Positions 23,801 through 36,922 of a stretch of 64,000 nucleotides of DNA are shown in pieces. The translations under genes were made by a program, and so were the position numbers. How positions within the stretch are numbered: the stretch's first letter is position 1; each line of letters starts with the position of its first letter. Below the pieces are notes generated by a model. The model made no database searches. It was given only the letters and a program-made list of their open reading frames with translations, and was not told where the DNA came from. This stretch comes from Latrodectus hesperus (taxonomy: Eukaryota > Arthropoda > Arachnida > Araneae > Theridiidae), in assembly GCA_037975125.1 (NCBI GenBank), contig CM075852.1, forward strand, positions 16,126,319-16,190,318. The letters are read 5' to 3'.

Positions 23801-26800
23801 TATTTTTTTTTACTTTGTTACACACACACATCTAAATATATTTTACTTTATGCATAAAATGTAATAAAATATTTTGAAGAGCTTATTTTACATTTAAATA
23901 ATTTAAAAGTTACTTATTGTTCTTATAAAATTAAATTCTTCTGTATAAAATATAATTTTTTACTCTTCAGTTTAAATAAATCAGTAATATGGGATGCCTA
24001 TGGGTCATGAATTTAAAATTGATCTCAAATTTTTATTAGTTTAATTTTTCCTTGGTTGAAAAGGGAATTTCTGGCTTTAACACTTCAGGTTTAAAAAAAT
24101 GTAGAAATTTAACATAAGAATATAGCCTTTGTATTTCTAAGAAATTAGTAATTTTAAGATTTTCAATATTTTTTTAACCATTTTGTTATTTCTAAAACAT
24201 TATTAATTTGAGTTTATTTTAGGAGAACATCATTATATTAATTCAATATTTACATGAAAGTTAAATTTTGTCTTGTAACTATAATAAATTGTAAATGTAA
24301 AAATTTTATCAAAAAGCAATAGTAGCTGAAAAATTTTTTTAAAACATATTGTACCGAGCTCCACGGGTTCGTGTCGATTGAGAGTTGAATAAAGCAACCA
24401 CTTAATGAACACAAGACTTTTATTCGTAAAAACTTCACTAGATAAACGAAATTCCCGCTGTAACAATCACAATTATACAGCTACAATTCGTCAGATATAA
24501 TAAGAAACAGCTTCCATTCACAGGTCTCAAATACCTCAGACAGAGAACAACTAGCAGTCACTACTAATCGTCTTCACTCAATGACTGTCTTCACAAAACT
24601 CTACTACTATTCCATGTCGGGCTGCGGTATTTATACCTGACTTGGCGGAGAAATCTACCAATTTCGCCAAGGCTCTGGAAGCTTCTAGGCTATCTCGGAA
24701 AATATTGGTCCTAGAGCTTAGGTGATGGATGTTTCCAGAAGTATCGATTTCTCGCCAAGTCGCCAAGAATCTCGCCAACCGTCGCCAAGTCGCCAAGAAT
24801 ATCGCCAACTGTCGCCAAGTCGCCAAATCATTAGGAAATCCGCTTTTAAACTACAACACGTCTAAATACCGCAATTTTTGCCCAAAATGTGAGAATTTCT
24901 GATCTGTCTGAGATATTGTAAGACAAATATAATCATTATTTATAAATTTGTAACATTGCCCCCTCTCAAGGACTGCACGTCCCGGGCAGTACAATCCCCT
25001 GATAGGAGGCCAAATTAATTATAAGAGAATTTACATTTCAAGAGGATACATTACATACACAAGCAACTAAAAATACAAAAAAATAGAAAAGATAAAAAAA
25101 ATTATCTATACTATTTACAAAGAGACCATGGTCTACTAATTTTTACTCTACATTACGATAAGGAGCTAATCTATCATAATGTACTACCTTTGGTTTTGAA
25201 GAAGATGATTTTCTTATACGAACCACGACGTCGTTCAGTCTTTTTAGGACTGTGTAGGGACCTTCCCAGTTGGCTTGCAACTTTGGAGAAAGTCCTTTAC
25301 GTCGAATCGGGTTCCACAACCAAACTTTGTCACCTTCTTGAAATTCATGTCCCGTCGCTCTTGTGTCATACCTTGTCTTCATTCTTTCGGTCGTCAGGTT
25401 GATTCGGTCTCGAGCGAAGTTATGGACATCTTCAAGACGTGCCTGAAGGTCTCGAAGGTATTCCTCTGGCGATGAAGATGTATCCGGTGGACGACCAAAC
25501 TGAAGATCACAAGGGAGACGAAGTTCGCGACCAAAGAGCATCTGTGAAGGAGTATATCCGGTAGTCTCATGGACAGCACTGCAATATGCAAGAAGAAACA
25601 GCGGTAGCTTCAAATCCCAATCTTGCTGATTTCTGGAAACCATAAGGGAGAGGTTATTCAAGATGGTTCTGTTAAACCTCTCTACCATGCCATCCGATTG
25701 TGGGTGTAGTGGCGTGGTCTGCGTCTTGTCTATTCCGAGAATTTGACACATTCCTTTAAACACAACAGAGGTGAAATTTGTCCCTTGATCAGAATGAATT
25801 TGTAAGGGTGTGCCGAATCTGGAAACCCATTGTTGCACTAGAACCTCGGCTACTGTAGTCGCCTCTTGATCGGGGATTGCAAACGCTTCAGGCCACTTAG
25901 TAAAGTAGTCCATGACAACTAGTATGTATTTGTTGCCATTTGAGGATCGTGGTAAAGGACCCAAAATGTCCAATGCTATCCTCTCAAAAGGTGCCCCTAC
26001 ATTGTACCGCTGCAACCTTCCTCGGCTACGTTTCTTCGGTCCTTTACGTGCCGCACAGTCATCACAAGATTGGCACCATTTCTCTACATCTTGTCTCGTT
26101 TTGCTCCAATAGAAGCGTTCTCGAACTTTCTGTAGAGTTTTCATTACTCCGAAGTGGCCTCCAGTTGAGCTACTGTGCAATTCTTTCAAAACATCTGAAA
26201 TTCTTGATTTTGGAAGAACAAGCTGCCATTTGAATTTACGTCCATCATCGGATTCCCATTTCCTGTATAAGACACCATTTCTTATATGGAGTGAGTCCCA
26301 AAGAGTCCAATATTGCTTAGTAGTAGGACTGTAGGTAGAGATGTCCTGCCAACTTGGTTTCATACTGGAAGATTCTTTTAATTCTAAAATTGGATTTATA
26401 TCTGGGTCTTCTTTTTGGGCTTCTCTAAGTTCTTCATCACTCCATGGGTCTGGTTTCGATGGAGGTGAAACAGTAACTTGGCGTACCGAAGGATTTACTA
26501 ACTGATAGTTCTTCTCTACTCTAGAACAATATTGGCAGCTTTCATTACACGGTTTCCTTAACAGTGCATCAGCATTTCCATGAACAGTTTCTTTGCATTG
26601 ACGTATTTCCATTTTAGAAATTCCATGATCTTTTGTTTTCGGACAGTATCTACGGACGTGTCCGACTCCACCGCAAGTCCAACACTGAATTTTTGTGTTT
26701 CTGCCACCTTTACTCAATTCTAAGCTACGCAATTTTCGCTGCAGATCTTCAATTTGCTTTCTTAGATCATAGTTCGTATCAGTAGCAGAGACGGCTCGGA

Positions 26801-29800
26801 TGTAGTGCTGGTCTTTACGCGTGGCTTGCTGGGCAGCCTCTATCTTATGTGCGTAGACTAGGGCAGATCCGATATCTTTGACATCGGCGAGTCTAAGTGT
26901 TTTCTGTATCTCCGGATCCCGCACACTATCGATGAAGTGATGGAGGGCCAAATCTTGACGTATCTCAGCTGGGCAGTCCGAAAATGCTAGATGGGAAAGT
27001 CGCTGAATATCGGCAGCCAATTCTTGAAGACTTTCACCCGCTTTTTGATAGCGGGACTTTAACTGTAGTCTGCTATATTCTTTGGTGCACTTATCTCCAA
27101 ACCGCAGCTCAAGCGCACTCGATAAGGCTTGGAAATCGTGCCTCTGTTCCTCCGGAAGCGTCTCGAGGATGTCAGCCGCGTCTCCTCTTAAAGAAGCCGC
27201 CAGGTGAAAAGCTTGGGCTCGGGGATTCCATCCATTAGCTTCCGCTACCATCATAAACTGGGTCTTGTATACTTGCCAGGATGATTTCCCATCAAATGTT
27301 GACAGTTTAATATTGGCTAGGGATGGCACAAATGCCACGTTGGGTTCCTCATGTCTGTTTGACATTTGCTTCTTCAAGCTTTCAATCTCCTTATTGATAT
27401 TGTCTAATGCTTCTTCCACGTTTTCTTCTATCTCTAGAACTTTAGTTTCTACTGAAGTTACCTTATCCTCCATTGCATTCATCTTCTCCTGAATGATGTT
27501 GGAGAATTCTTCTTTAACACTTACAATGTCCTTCTTAAGCTCATCCTGTCCAGATTTTATCTCTTTCATCATCTCGGCGTTAATCTCTTCTTGTCTAGCT
27601 TTCATCTCTTCTTGTCCAGCTTTCATCACCTCCTGTCCAGATTTTATCTCTTTCATCATCTCGGTTTTAATCTCTTCTTGTCCAGCTTTCATCTCGGTTT
27701 TCATATCTTCTTGTCCAGCTTTCATCTCAGCCATCTGCTCTGCTAATTTTTCGAGAAGACTTTTCATTAAATCCATATCCATTTTTCTTGTGACACGCTG
27801 CATCAACTCTTCAACCTCGATTCTGACACCAGTTGTACCGAGCTCCACTGGTTCGTGTCGATTGAGAGTTGAATAAAGCAACCACTTAATGAACACAAGA
27901 CTTTTATTCGTAAAAACTTCACTAGATAAACGAAATTCCCGCTGTAACAATCACAATTATACAGCTACAATTCGTCAGATATAATAAGAAACAGCTTCCA
28001 TTCACAGGTCTCAAATACCTCAGACAGAGAACAACTAGCAGTCACTACTAATCGTCTTCACTCAATGATGTCTTCACAAAACTCTACTACTATTCCATGT
28101 CGGGCTGCGGTATTTATACCTGACTTGGCGGAGAAATCTACCAATTTCGCCAAGGCTCTGGAAGCTTCTAGGCTATCTCGGAAAATATTGGTCCTAGAGC
28201 TTAGGTGATGGATGTTTCCAGAAGTATCGATTTCTCGCCAAGTCGCCAAGAATCTCGCCAACCGTCGCCAAGTCGCCAAGAATATCGCCAACTGTCGCCA
28301 AGTCGCCAAATCATTAGGAAATCCGCTTTTAAACTACAACACGTCTAAATACCGCAATTTTTGCCCAAAATGTGAGAATTTCTGATCTGTCTGAGATATT
28401 GTAAGACAAATATAATCATTATTTATAAATTTGTAACAATATTAATAATTTTAATGTAAAGTAATTCACATTTATAACTCATTCAATGCATTTTTGATAT
28501 ATTTTTCTGAAGTTAGAATTTTTCAATCCTAGTTCATTATTTACTGATTTTTTCAAATTATAATGTCTAAAATTTCAAATATGAAATATTAAATATATGA
28601 AACTGTAAGTTTTTTATTGATTTCATAATACATAAATTGGTATGCCCGTCATCAAAAAGTTTTGTGAAACTAATTTATTTTTCAGATATTTTATTTAAAT
28701 TCATTATTTTTATTTAATTTGAAATCTAAAGAATTCAGAATTTTTTTTTATCCTTGAATTTTATACCTAATAAATTAAATTTTAAAATCACTAAAATAGT
28801 AATAAATTCAATTTAAGCTACAATTAAATGTTGTTGTCTTCAATTTGAGAGAATAAAAGAAAATGTCAAGTGTTCTCTACATTTACATTGAGAAAGAATA
28901 AATATTGAAATAAGGAATATCAATGTGCACAAGTTTGGCGGTATGTTTGTTTCATTTCTTTAGAACAGGAAATTATCCAAAACTGCCTATTTAAATTAAT
29001 TACCCTTTAATTTATTTATCTCAGAAAAAGTAGCCATTTAATTATTCCAGAAAGAGTATGTTATGTGGATTAATTTATCTGTTTGTTTTTATTGAATTTT
29101 ATCTTTCATATATATATTTGTACTTTTCTTTATTTACATAATAAAGTATATTAATGCTAATTAAATTTAATTAAAATATGCTTCAAATGTATGCTTGCTT
29201 TTCAATTTAGGTATTGTGATTCTGTTGTCTTAATTTTCAATTATTTAATCAAATTTTTAAAAGGAATTAAAGAATATTATATTTAAGTATTACTAACCAT
29301 TATAATTATCATTTTTACTTTCTATTTCATAATTTTTTTGTAACTATTGTAAAAGTTTAAAAATTTTAATTTTGGAAAAAAAATTGTAGTTAAATCAAGG
29401 AAAATTAAAAAAAATATTTATTATATTTCTGTTGAAATAAATATGCTAAAGTATATTTATCACAAAAATTGTGAATTCTTCTTCATCTCTTCAGAAGGTC
29501 ATGGCTAATAATTTTCCTTGTGTGCATCATTTATGTATATACTTTTTAATATGTTGATTTTTTATTGATACATTAGGTACAGTTATATGATTGACAACAT
29601 TATACTTCTGATAACTGGAACACTTCATCAAAGGCCAATATCTGAACTGATTCCCAAATGCCATCCCTTAGGAAGTTTTGATCAAATGGAAGCCATTCAC
29701 ATTGCTTCAACTCCTGCTGAGTTATATAATGCAGTTATTGTGGATACACCATTAGGTTGATTACTTTTTATAAGTACTTTGATATATTCATAAAATATTT

Positions 29801-32800
29801 GAATTTTTCTCTATCATGTGACAAATTTGACTTTTTAGTAAAAGTTTTAGTAGTATTTCATCTCATAATTTAAACATTACTGAATTGATATTCATATTAA
29901 ATTTGTATTTTAATATTAGTTGTTTTTAACATTTCACCAATGTAATAGCTAAATAGTTAAGTTTTGATCTTCATTTTAACAGTGAATTTCTTTCCTGTTT
30001 TGGATCTAAATATTTATTAATGTTCAAAATTACCTTTAAATAGTAAATACTGGATGAATATTTTTTAATACATTTATAACTTTTTCTATTTAAACATTTA
30101 AAAAGTTAACTTATCCAAATTTTATTGTTTGCTGTTTTTTATTATTTTAATACTATTTATCTTGACAACATATTTTGAATTAGTGAATGAAAAATTACAA
30201 TAGATTAATTTGATAATTATTATTTAAAGGATATTTGTGTGATAACAAGATGTTAATTATGTCTATTTTCAGCTCCATTCTTTGTTGATTGTATTTCTGA
30301 GCAAGATCTTGATGAAATGAATATTGAAATAATAAGAAATACATTATATAAAGTAAGAGAGTATCTCTCCTATTTCATTATTATTTTGAATGTATTCATA
30401 ACTCTCTTAAATTATTTTATGATATTAATATGTTCATTCAAAAAAAATGTGAACCTTTAATAAATGAAATAAGTTTACAAAGATTTCAGAATTTCACGAA
30501 AGTATAATTTAAATTGAAAAGATATAATATTATCATGGGATACAGCATATAAAGAGTTAGTATATTATCCTTAGACATGTGAAAAACTTCAGATACTTCC
30601 TTATTGACCATTATGGTAGTATATTAAATTTTTCATATGTAAATTAGAAGAGTAAATATATAACAGTGAATGAAATCACCAAGATACTAAATTTGCCTTA
30701 TTAGGTGAATTTTTTTTTCTTGTGAGTTAACATGTGCAGTCAAACATATGCAGGTTTAGGATGAATTTTAAGTGTGTGTTAAAATTGGGCAGCGGTTAAA
30801 TTCTTCAGAAATTATAAAGCTCTAGTTTCTTGAATATGAGTGTTCATGAAATATATACTACATATATATAAAGAGCTTCCGAAAAAAGAATAAAGTATGA
30901 TTTACATTGCATAACATTTTCTTTTTAAAGAAGAAAACCTTTACGGTGATAATTTGAAAGGATACAATTTCTCTCTCTTTAATTTAAAATCCATTTTCCT
31001 CTGCTTTTGATTATTTTGATTCTAATTATGATGATTATTGAATAACTGATATAGCTAACTTTGTAAAGAATGATAAGGAATTGTACATCCTTTTTAAAAA
31101 TGTGTAATTGTCTATAAGTACTAGAAATTTAATCAGTATGTGATGCTTAAATACTTAAAAATATTTCTTAATATAAATTGTTGAATCATTGGATATTATT
31201 TTTCAAATGATTATATTTATTATAGTATATATATTTACCAATAATTATATCAACACCCGTGCAAATGATGGCCAAGCTGGTAACCAAATGGTTACCCCTC
31301 TTCTTGTGGTTCAGTAGTTAGTGTGTTCAAATCCCACCTTGGACTTGAATGTTTGCAGTAGTGAATAATCTACTTTAAACTGTAGTTCCCAGTCTAATTA
31401 TTCCTCATGTGCAAAATCTTCAAGAGACATATCCAGTGAGTAAAGTATTTAAAATCAGCCATGACATTTGTGATCAAAAATTAGAAAGTGAAGGGTTATT
31501 GGTGGAATGGGCTTTGACCTGCCAGATTCTCGGAACTTAGATAGAAAATAATGAGTGCTGCTCAATGATATTCAGAAAAACCGCACCAAACTGATGGTCC
31601 ATATACTACATGAGTTCCAACAATCAACCAGGACTTTCATTAAATATCATCTGCTGGGGAACACATTTGCTTGGTTCCTATGGTCATGCTACTGCATAAG
31701 CATTTGCTTACAAAACACAACAGCAATATTCAGTTGAGGTGGTGTGAGGCGCATTGAAATCGGACCATACACGAGTAGAAATAGGTTCTTTGGAGTGATG
31801 AATACATTCAAGCTCTATCTTTCTGATGGCAGAGTTTAGGTTTGGCATATCACTGAAGAACCTGTTTTACCGGGATGCACTGTGGCTACAATAATGTTTG
31901 GTAAAGGTAGAATTATTGTTTGGGGATGTTTCTCATATGGACAGAGACTCTTGATCCCAATACATGATAGGGTCAACTCCTATTCCACTATTTTAGACAA
32001 ATGTGTACTTTCTATCCTGTGGCAATTTTATGAGTTGGATCATCATTACTTCAAAAATGACAGCGCTACTTGTCCTGTTGCAATGTCCACCTGAATTGAT
32101 ATGCTGACAATGGGGTGGACTGATTGAACTTGTCTGCCCAGAGTCCAGACTTGAATTCTATGGTACACTTTTGAGATGAGTTAGATCACCATATTAAGGG
32201 GAGCAGCAGTTGTCCTATATTGATGAAAGAATTTATTTGGAGAAAATTGAGTAGATGAAAATACTGTTGTCCATCATTCAAATACTTGTGGAAGGCATGA
32301 CCTAGAGAGTTAAGGCTATAAATGCCTCACATGGAAGCTCTACCAACTATTGAATATGAGTTAATTGTGTTTATCTTTTTTATCACAAGTGTCCAAATAC
32401 TTATTTGCAGATAGTGTATTTATTATTGTCGAAATATAAATTGTTACATTCCTAAGCAAAAATTTTAGTATAAATGGATATCTTGTTCACATTGGTATAG
32501 ACTAAAAAAAAGTGTACAGTTTTAAAACTATAAATGTTGCTTAGTATGAATGTATTCAGATAACCTCCCAAGGGTTATCTGAATACATTCATAAAAGGTT
32601 CATTCTTGAAAGGGCTGCAGCTGAAGATAAAAATATTACAGATTCATGCTTACATTTCATTTTTTGATAAATTGAGTGCATCACTCATTGACATTAATGA
32701 TGACTTTTTTGTCATCTTTTTTTGTAAGATGTAAAAAAGGATAAATATAGTAATATATGTATATATATAAATGTATATTGATTATGAAGTTTTAATTTTT

Positions 32801-35800
32801 TACTTGTTGATTATTATTTTCTTACAAAATTGCTTTTTTATTTAACTTTTTTTTTCTAAATAGTAATAAAGCATTAAAACTAAATTAACAACACTTCTGA
32901 TTAAAACAAAGAAACTTTACAGCATTTGTGTATAATTGATCTTTAAGATTTCTATATCTATAACAAACTACTCATTAAATAAAAACTAATTTTTTAAAAA
33001 ATAAAATGTAGTTTTTGTATTTTGTATAACCACACACACACACACAAGCTCTTACAAGTACAATTAAAGTTTTATTTATACAAAAATAAAAAATTGAATT
33101 TTTTGTTTTTTAAAAAATTTATTTCTGAAATTAGAAAACCAGTAAAGATGATCAATAATTTTATTAGACTGAATGATTAAACTCATTTATGAGTGTAATT
33201 TTCCGAAACTTTTATCTTCATTTTTCTAACTTTTGGAGATATAAACCATTTTGAATTTTTTTCCCTCTAAATTATAACTTTTATGTATTTTAAATATAGG
33301 AGCAAGCATTTTTCTGGCTGAAACTGCATATATTATAAACTTGTATTTAAAAAAAGAATAACTAACCAAATATATGAATTTGAACTTTTGCTTATTTGTA
33401 TACTTTTGATATATCTTCATTTATTAAATAAAATTTGTTTTCTGAATTTAAAATTTAAATTTTTCATTTTACCATTTTGTTTAAAATATAACAGGGAAAA
33501 GAAGCTAACCTATTGGAATGGCTTGTCCTAATAATTTGTGTCAGTGAATTATCCATTTTTTTCTCAGGAACTTTAAAGACCAAATATTATCAATTTTAAA
33601 AATTAATAAAACATTTTGCTGCAAAGGTGTAAATGAAAGAGCAATTTGATGTTAAAAAGTGTTAACTTAGTTGGTTAACTATTAAACAAAGGTGACAGAA
33701 ATTTTTCAAAACAACCATTAAATTTATTACTTAGTTATCAGTATCATTGTTGGAAATATCATCTTAATTCCAAATATAAAATTATTTCCATCTCACTTCC
33801 AAAAAATATAAATAACTTCAATAAAAAAGTTAAATTTTTTAATGAAGTTATTTTTGATGGGATAATGATATATTCATTGTTTTAATACAATAAACATGTT
33901 TATGATAAGTACTAGTAGATCAGTGGAGAATTGATGGTGAGAAATATTTAGAATTTCTTTTTAAAATTTTTGTAAAAGACTTAAGTCAATGCTATTCTGA
34001 CCAAAATTTAAAAAATGCTTTACTATTATTATGTTTATTAATGTTACAAAGTTTATTTTCTGTCAACATATGAATCAAAATAAATTTTTTTATTTGATGT
34101 ATTTTTAAGGATTTAAAAATTGTTCCAAAGGAACTTAAAACACAAGGTGATTTCTATTTACAATCTTGGTTAGGTTTGATTAAAAGCTATAAAATGGTTA
34201 CTACTTGATTGAATTACTTGGTCTACACAAATCCGCCAATTGATTGCCCAGTTACAGATATTAAATTAGTATATGATTTATTGTATAAATATAAAAACTT
34301 TAATAACAAAATTCAAGTTTTTACAATCTGTTAACTTTCAAATTTTTTTAAATTTAAATTGAAAATAAGTGAAATAACTTAGCTCAATATTTTTTATTAA
34401 ATTAAAATATAAAAGCTTTTAATCTACTTAGCTACTTTAATTCTTAATGGAAACTGTCATTTTATAACAAGATTTTTTTTTTTAACAATTTTATTTTTTC
34501 AATGCCTAATTTTGCTGGTTCAATTGATCTCTAAAATAAACATTTGTCTTGCAAGCAGATATATTTTGTTCTGTGCTTAAATTGCTGTTATCACTATTTT
34601 ATAATGTCAATGACATTTTTCTGCAGTTTAGTATTTAAAATTTTCAATTTATGATTATTTGCTTATAAATATGTTGAAAGATAAAATATATCTATGAAAA
34701 TACTGAAAACATGTCTTCATATTTTCTTCTCATCTCTGGTTCCTATTGTAAATAAGATGGTATACAAGAATAACATAAGACACAAGCCAATCAGAATAAA
34801 TATAAACAGTATTAGGTTGATTCTGATTTGCTACTTTGATTTTTTCCTACTAAAAATAGCCAAAATTCACCTAAAATAGGGATTTTTACTGCATCAAAAT
34901 AGTATCTTTTCACATTTCATTTTCTTTATATACTAAGGCCAAACATGGAATCTAAACATTTCTTTACTTTTCCAATCTTTACTTATGTATCTTTGCACAT
35001 TTTACTATCTCAGAAGTGAACATAAAAGAAAACTTCGAAAGTGCCTCGGAGAATTGTGTCAAAATACTGATATATCATACATTTTTTGGGTCTTATTTTC
35101 CTGTTTGTTCTCACATTTTTTAAACAAAAATATTCCTTTGCAGTTGGAAAATGAAATCAAAATTTTTCACTTTACCAAAAAAGAGTAATTTTTTTCTTAT
35201 AAAGTTATTGATTCAAAAATAGATAATATAATAAGTTACCTTATTAAGTAATAACAAATAACTTTATTTATATTTAGACAAATGATTTATGATTGCTGTT
35301 ATTTAAAAAATATTATATTTAAGTTTTATTTTATGATAAGATTATTTTAATACTTTCTATTTATAGGCCTATCTTGAAGCATTTTACAACTTTTGTAAAG
35401 AATTGGGTGGAATTACTGCTGAAGTAATGTGTGAAATTTTGGCTGTAAGTATTTTTACTACATATTAAAAATTACATTTTCTTTTTCATACATTGTATAA
35501 TTTTACAACTGAATTAAGTCAGTTAATGGTGTTTCTGTTGAATGGCAGATATAGAAATTACATTTTTTAAACTAACACTTTTTCTAGAATGAATTTTACA
35601 AGCTCTAGAAATGTGATTTGTAAATCCAGATTATCACTGAATTATCTTCTCACTATTTAAATATTTAAAGAGTTCCATATCATCTCTTAATTGTTAATAT
35701 TTTATGCCATTAAGTTACCCTATTTTTAATAAAAGAATATTTATTAAAAATAAGATGAATAACTTAGTGGTATAATATAACTTGGTGATTCTTAATGTCT

Positions 35801-36864
35801 TATGTTTGTTGATGCACAAAATATATTAGTTTGAATTAATTTCATCAAATTAGTTGATTATAAATACCAAAAATTTGAATCTCTCTCTGTATGTCTGCAT
35901 TGTCTATTGTTCTAAAGATACAGGTAAAGCATGTGTACTTAAAGATTTGCAGACTGAGAATTTTCATTATAACTATTATAATCTAAAGTTTGTATGATAA
36001 TTTTAAGTGGAATGGTGGAAAAATAAAATTGATTTTATGATTAAAGCATTTACTAATACTCACTTTGTGAAACAATGTATAAATTGGTTTGAGGATTTTT
36101 GAATTAATTGGTTTGAGGATTTTACAAATAACTCCACATCCTGCCCTTCATTTGTTTCATTTGAAAGATGTTTTATTATGAAGAGAGCCATCTATTTCAT
36201 TTTTAATCAGTTTATTATATATTAACAAAATGATTTATATTGAAAGTTTCCGACTTTTACATGTTTGAGTGTTTCAGAATTATTATGATAGACGTTACAA
36301 GTTATGTAAATTTAAACAAGCTTTAATAATAATTATTATTTAAAAACAAAGTATATTTTCACTCTAGTGTTGCTGAATAAAAAATAACAAATAAAAAGGA
36401 AAATTGGGTGCATTAGATAATTGTTATAATAACATTTAAGTGTTATGAGCATGCTATATTTATTAGGATGATTTGGTATAGTTGTTTTTAAAACAGCAAA
36501 AAAAACAGAAAGGGTTAAATATTTATTCTTATTGGAAATTTGTTGTGAATTAATCAAACAATTTCAACAAATTTATGTATAGGATTCCTTTTAATTCAGT
36601 TTAGTTGTATGGGAATAAATTTGCCTCATTATACTAGCATAATAAAAATAATTATTTTGAAAATTAAATGCCTTGCAACCTTATGAGTCTGGCTAATACA
36701 TATGTATAAGTATCAAAATTTTACTAATTTAATTTAAAAAATCTCATGGTTTCTAAAATTTTTGGCTATTGACCAATTACAAAGAAAAATATTTTAAAGA
36801 AACAAATAATCTAATATTTTTTTTATTAAATGTGACACTTTTTAGAAGGCCAACATTATATTTT

Positions 36865-36922
<58 letters not shown>

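Larger units (their letters stand above)
24350..28438 (-). mobile_element. Ty3/gypsy LTR retrotransposon, internally deleted, recent
   Basis: A 4089-bp element antisense to ATP6V0D, flanked by the 4-bp duplication ATAT (24346-24349 and 28439-28442). The LTRs of 606 and 605 bp begin TG and end CA on the element strand. They differ, by eye, at one substitution (near 24364/27849) and one single-base indel. The order GAG, zinc knuckle, integrase with a GPY/F-type tail places it in the Ty3/gypsy group. Protease, reverse transcriptase and RNase H are missing, so it cannot copy itself without a helper. Near-identical LTRs imply a recent insertion. The missing part makes it a deletion derivative of a larger parent that may exist elsewhere in the genome. 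Confidence 0.95.
23797..29576 (+). other. ATP6V0D intron 2
   Basis: AT-rich intron enlarged by the antisense LTR retrotransposon at 24350-28438. Outside the element nothing is recognised. Confidence 0.75.
30353..35366 (+). other. ATP6V0D intron 4
   Basis: Contains a Tc1-like relic (~31500-32421) and a perfect hairpin (32545-32593). The stretch 31290-31400 has short tRNA-like A- and B-box resemblances (TGGTTCAGTAG, GTTCAAATCC), possibly an old SINE. The remainder is AT-rich. Confidence 0.6.

Noticed and set aside
24233..24466. Minus-strand 77-codon frame starting MLQREF
   Set aside because: It is the 3' LTR copy of the LTR-encoded start of the gag frame and runs into flanking intron sequence with no further domain.
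24578..24826. Repetitive frame [17 protein letters not shown], also at 28058-28309
   Set aside because: It is the translated CGCCAA minisatellite of the LTR; upstream of the TATA box, with no known protein.
25190..27876. Several plus-strand open frames of 60-130 codons, for example 27493-27876 rich in Ser/Cys
   Set aside because: They are antisense shadows of the Gag-integrase frame; the repetitive SCPAFISS pattern is the complement of the gag repeats.
31290..31370. Possible tRNA gene (A- and B-box-like words)
   Set aside because: No cloverleaf with paired acceptor, anticodon and T arms could be formed; at most an eroded SINE.
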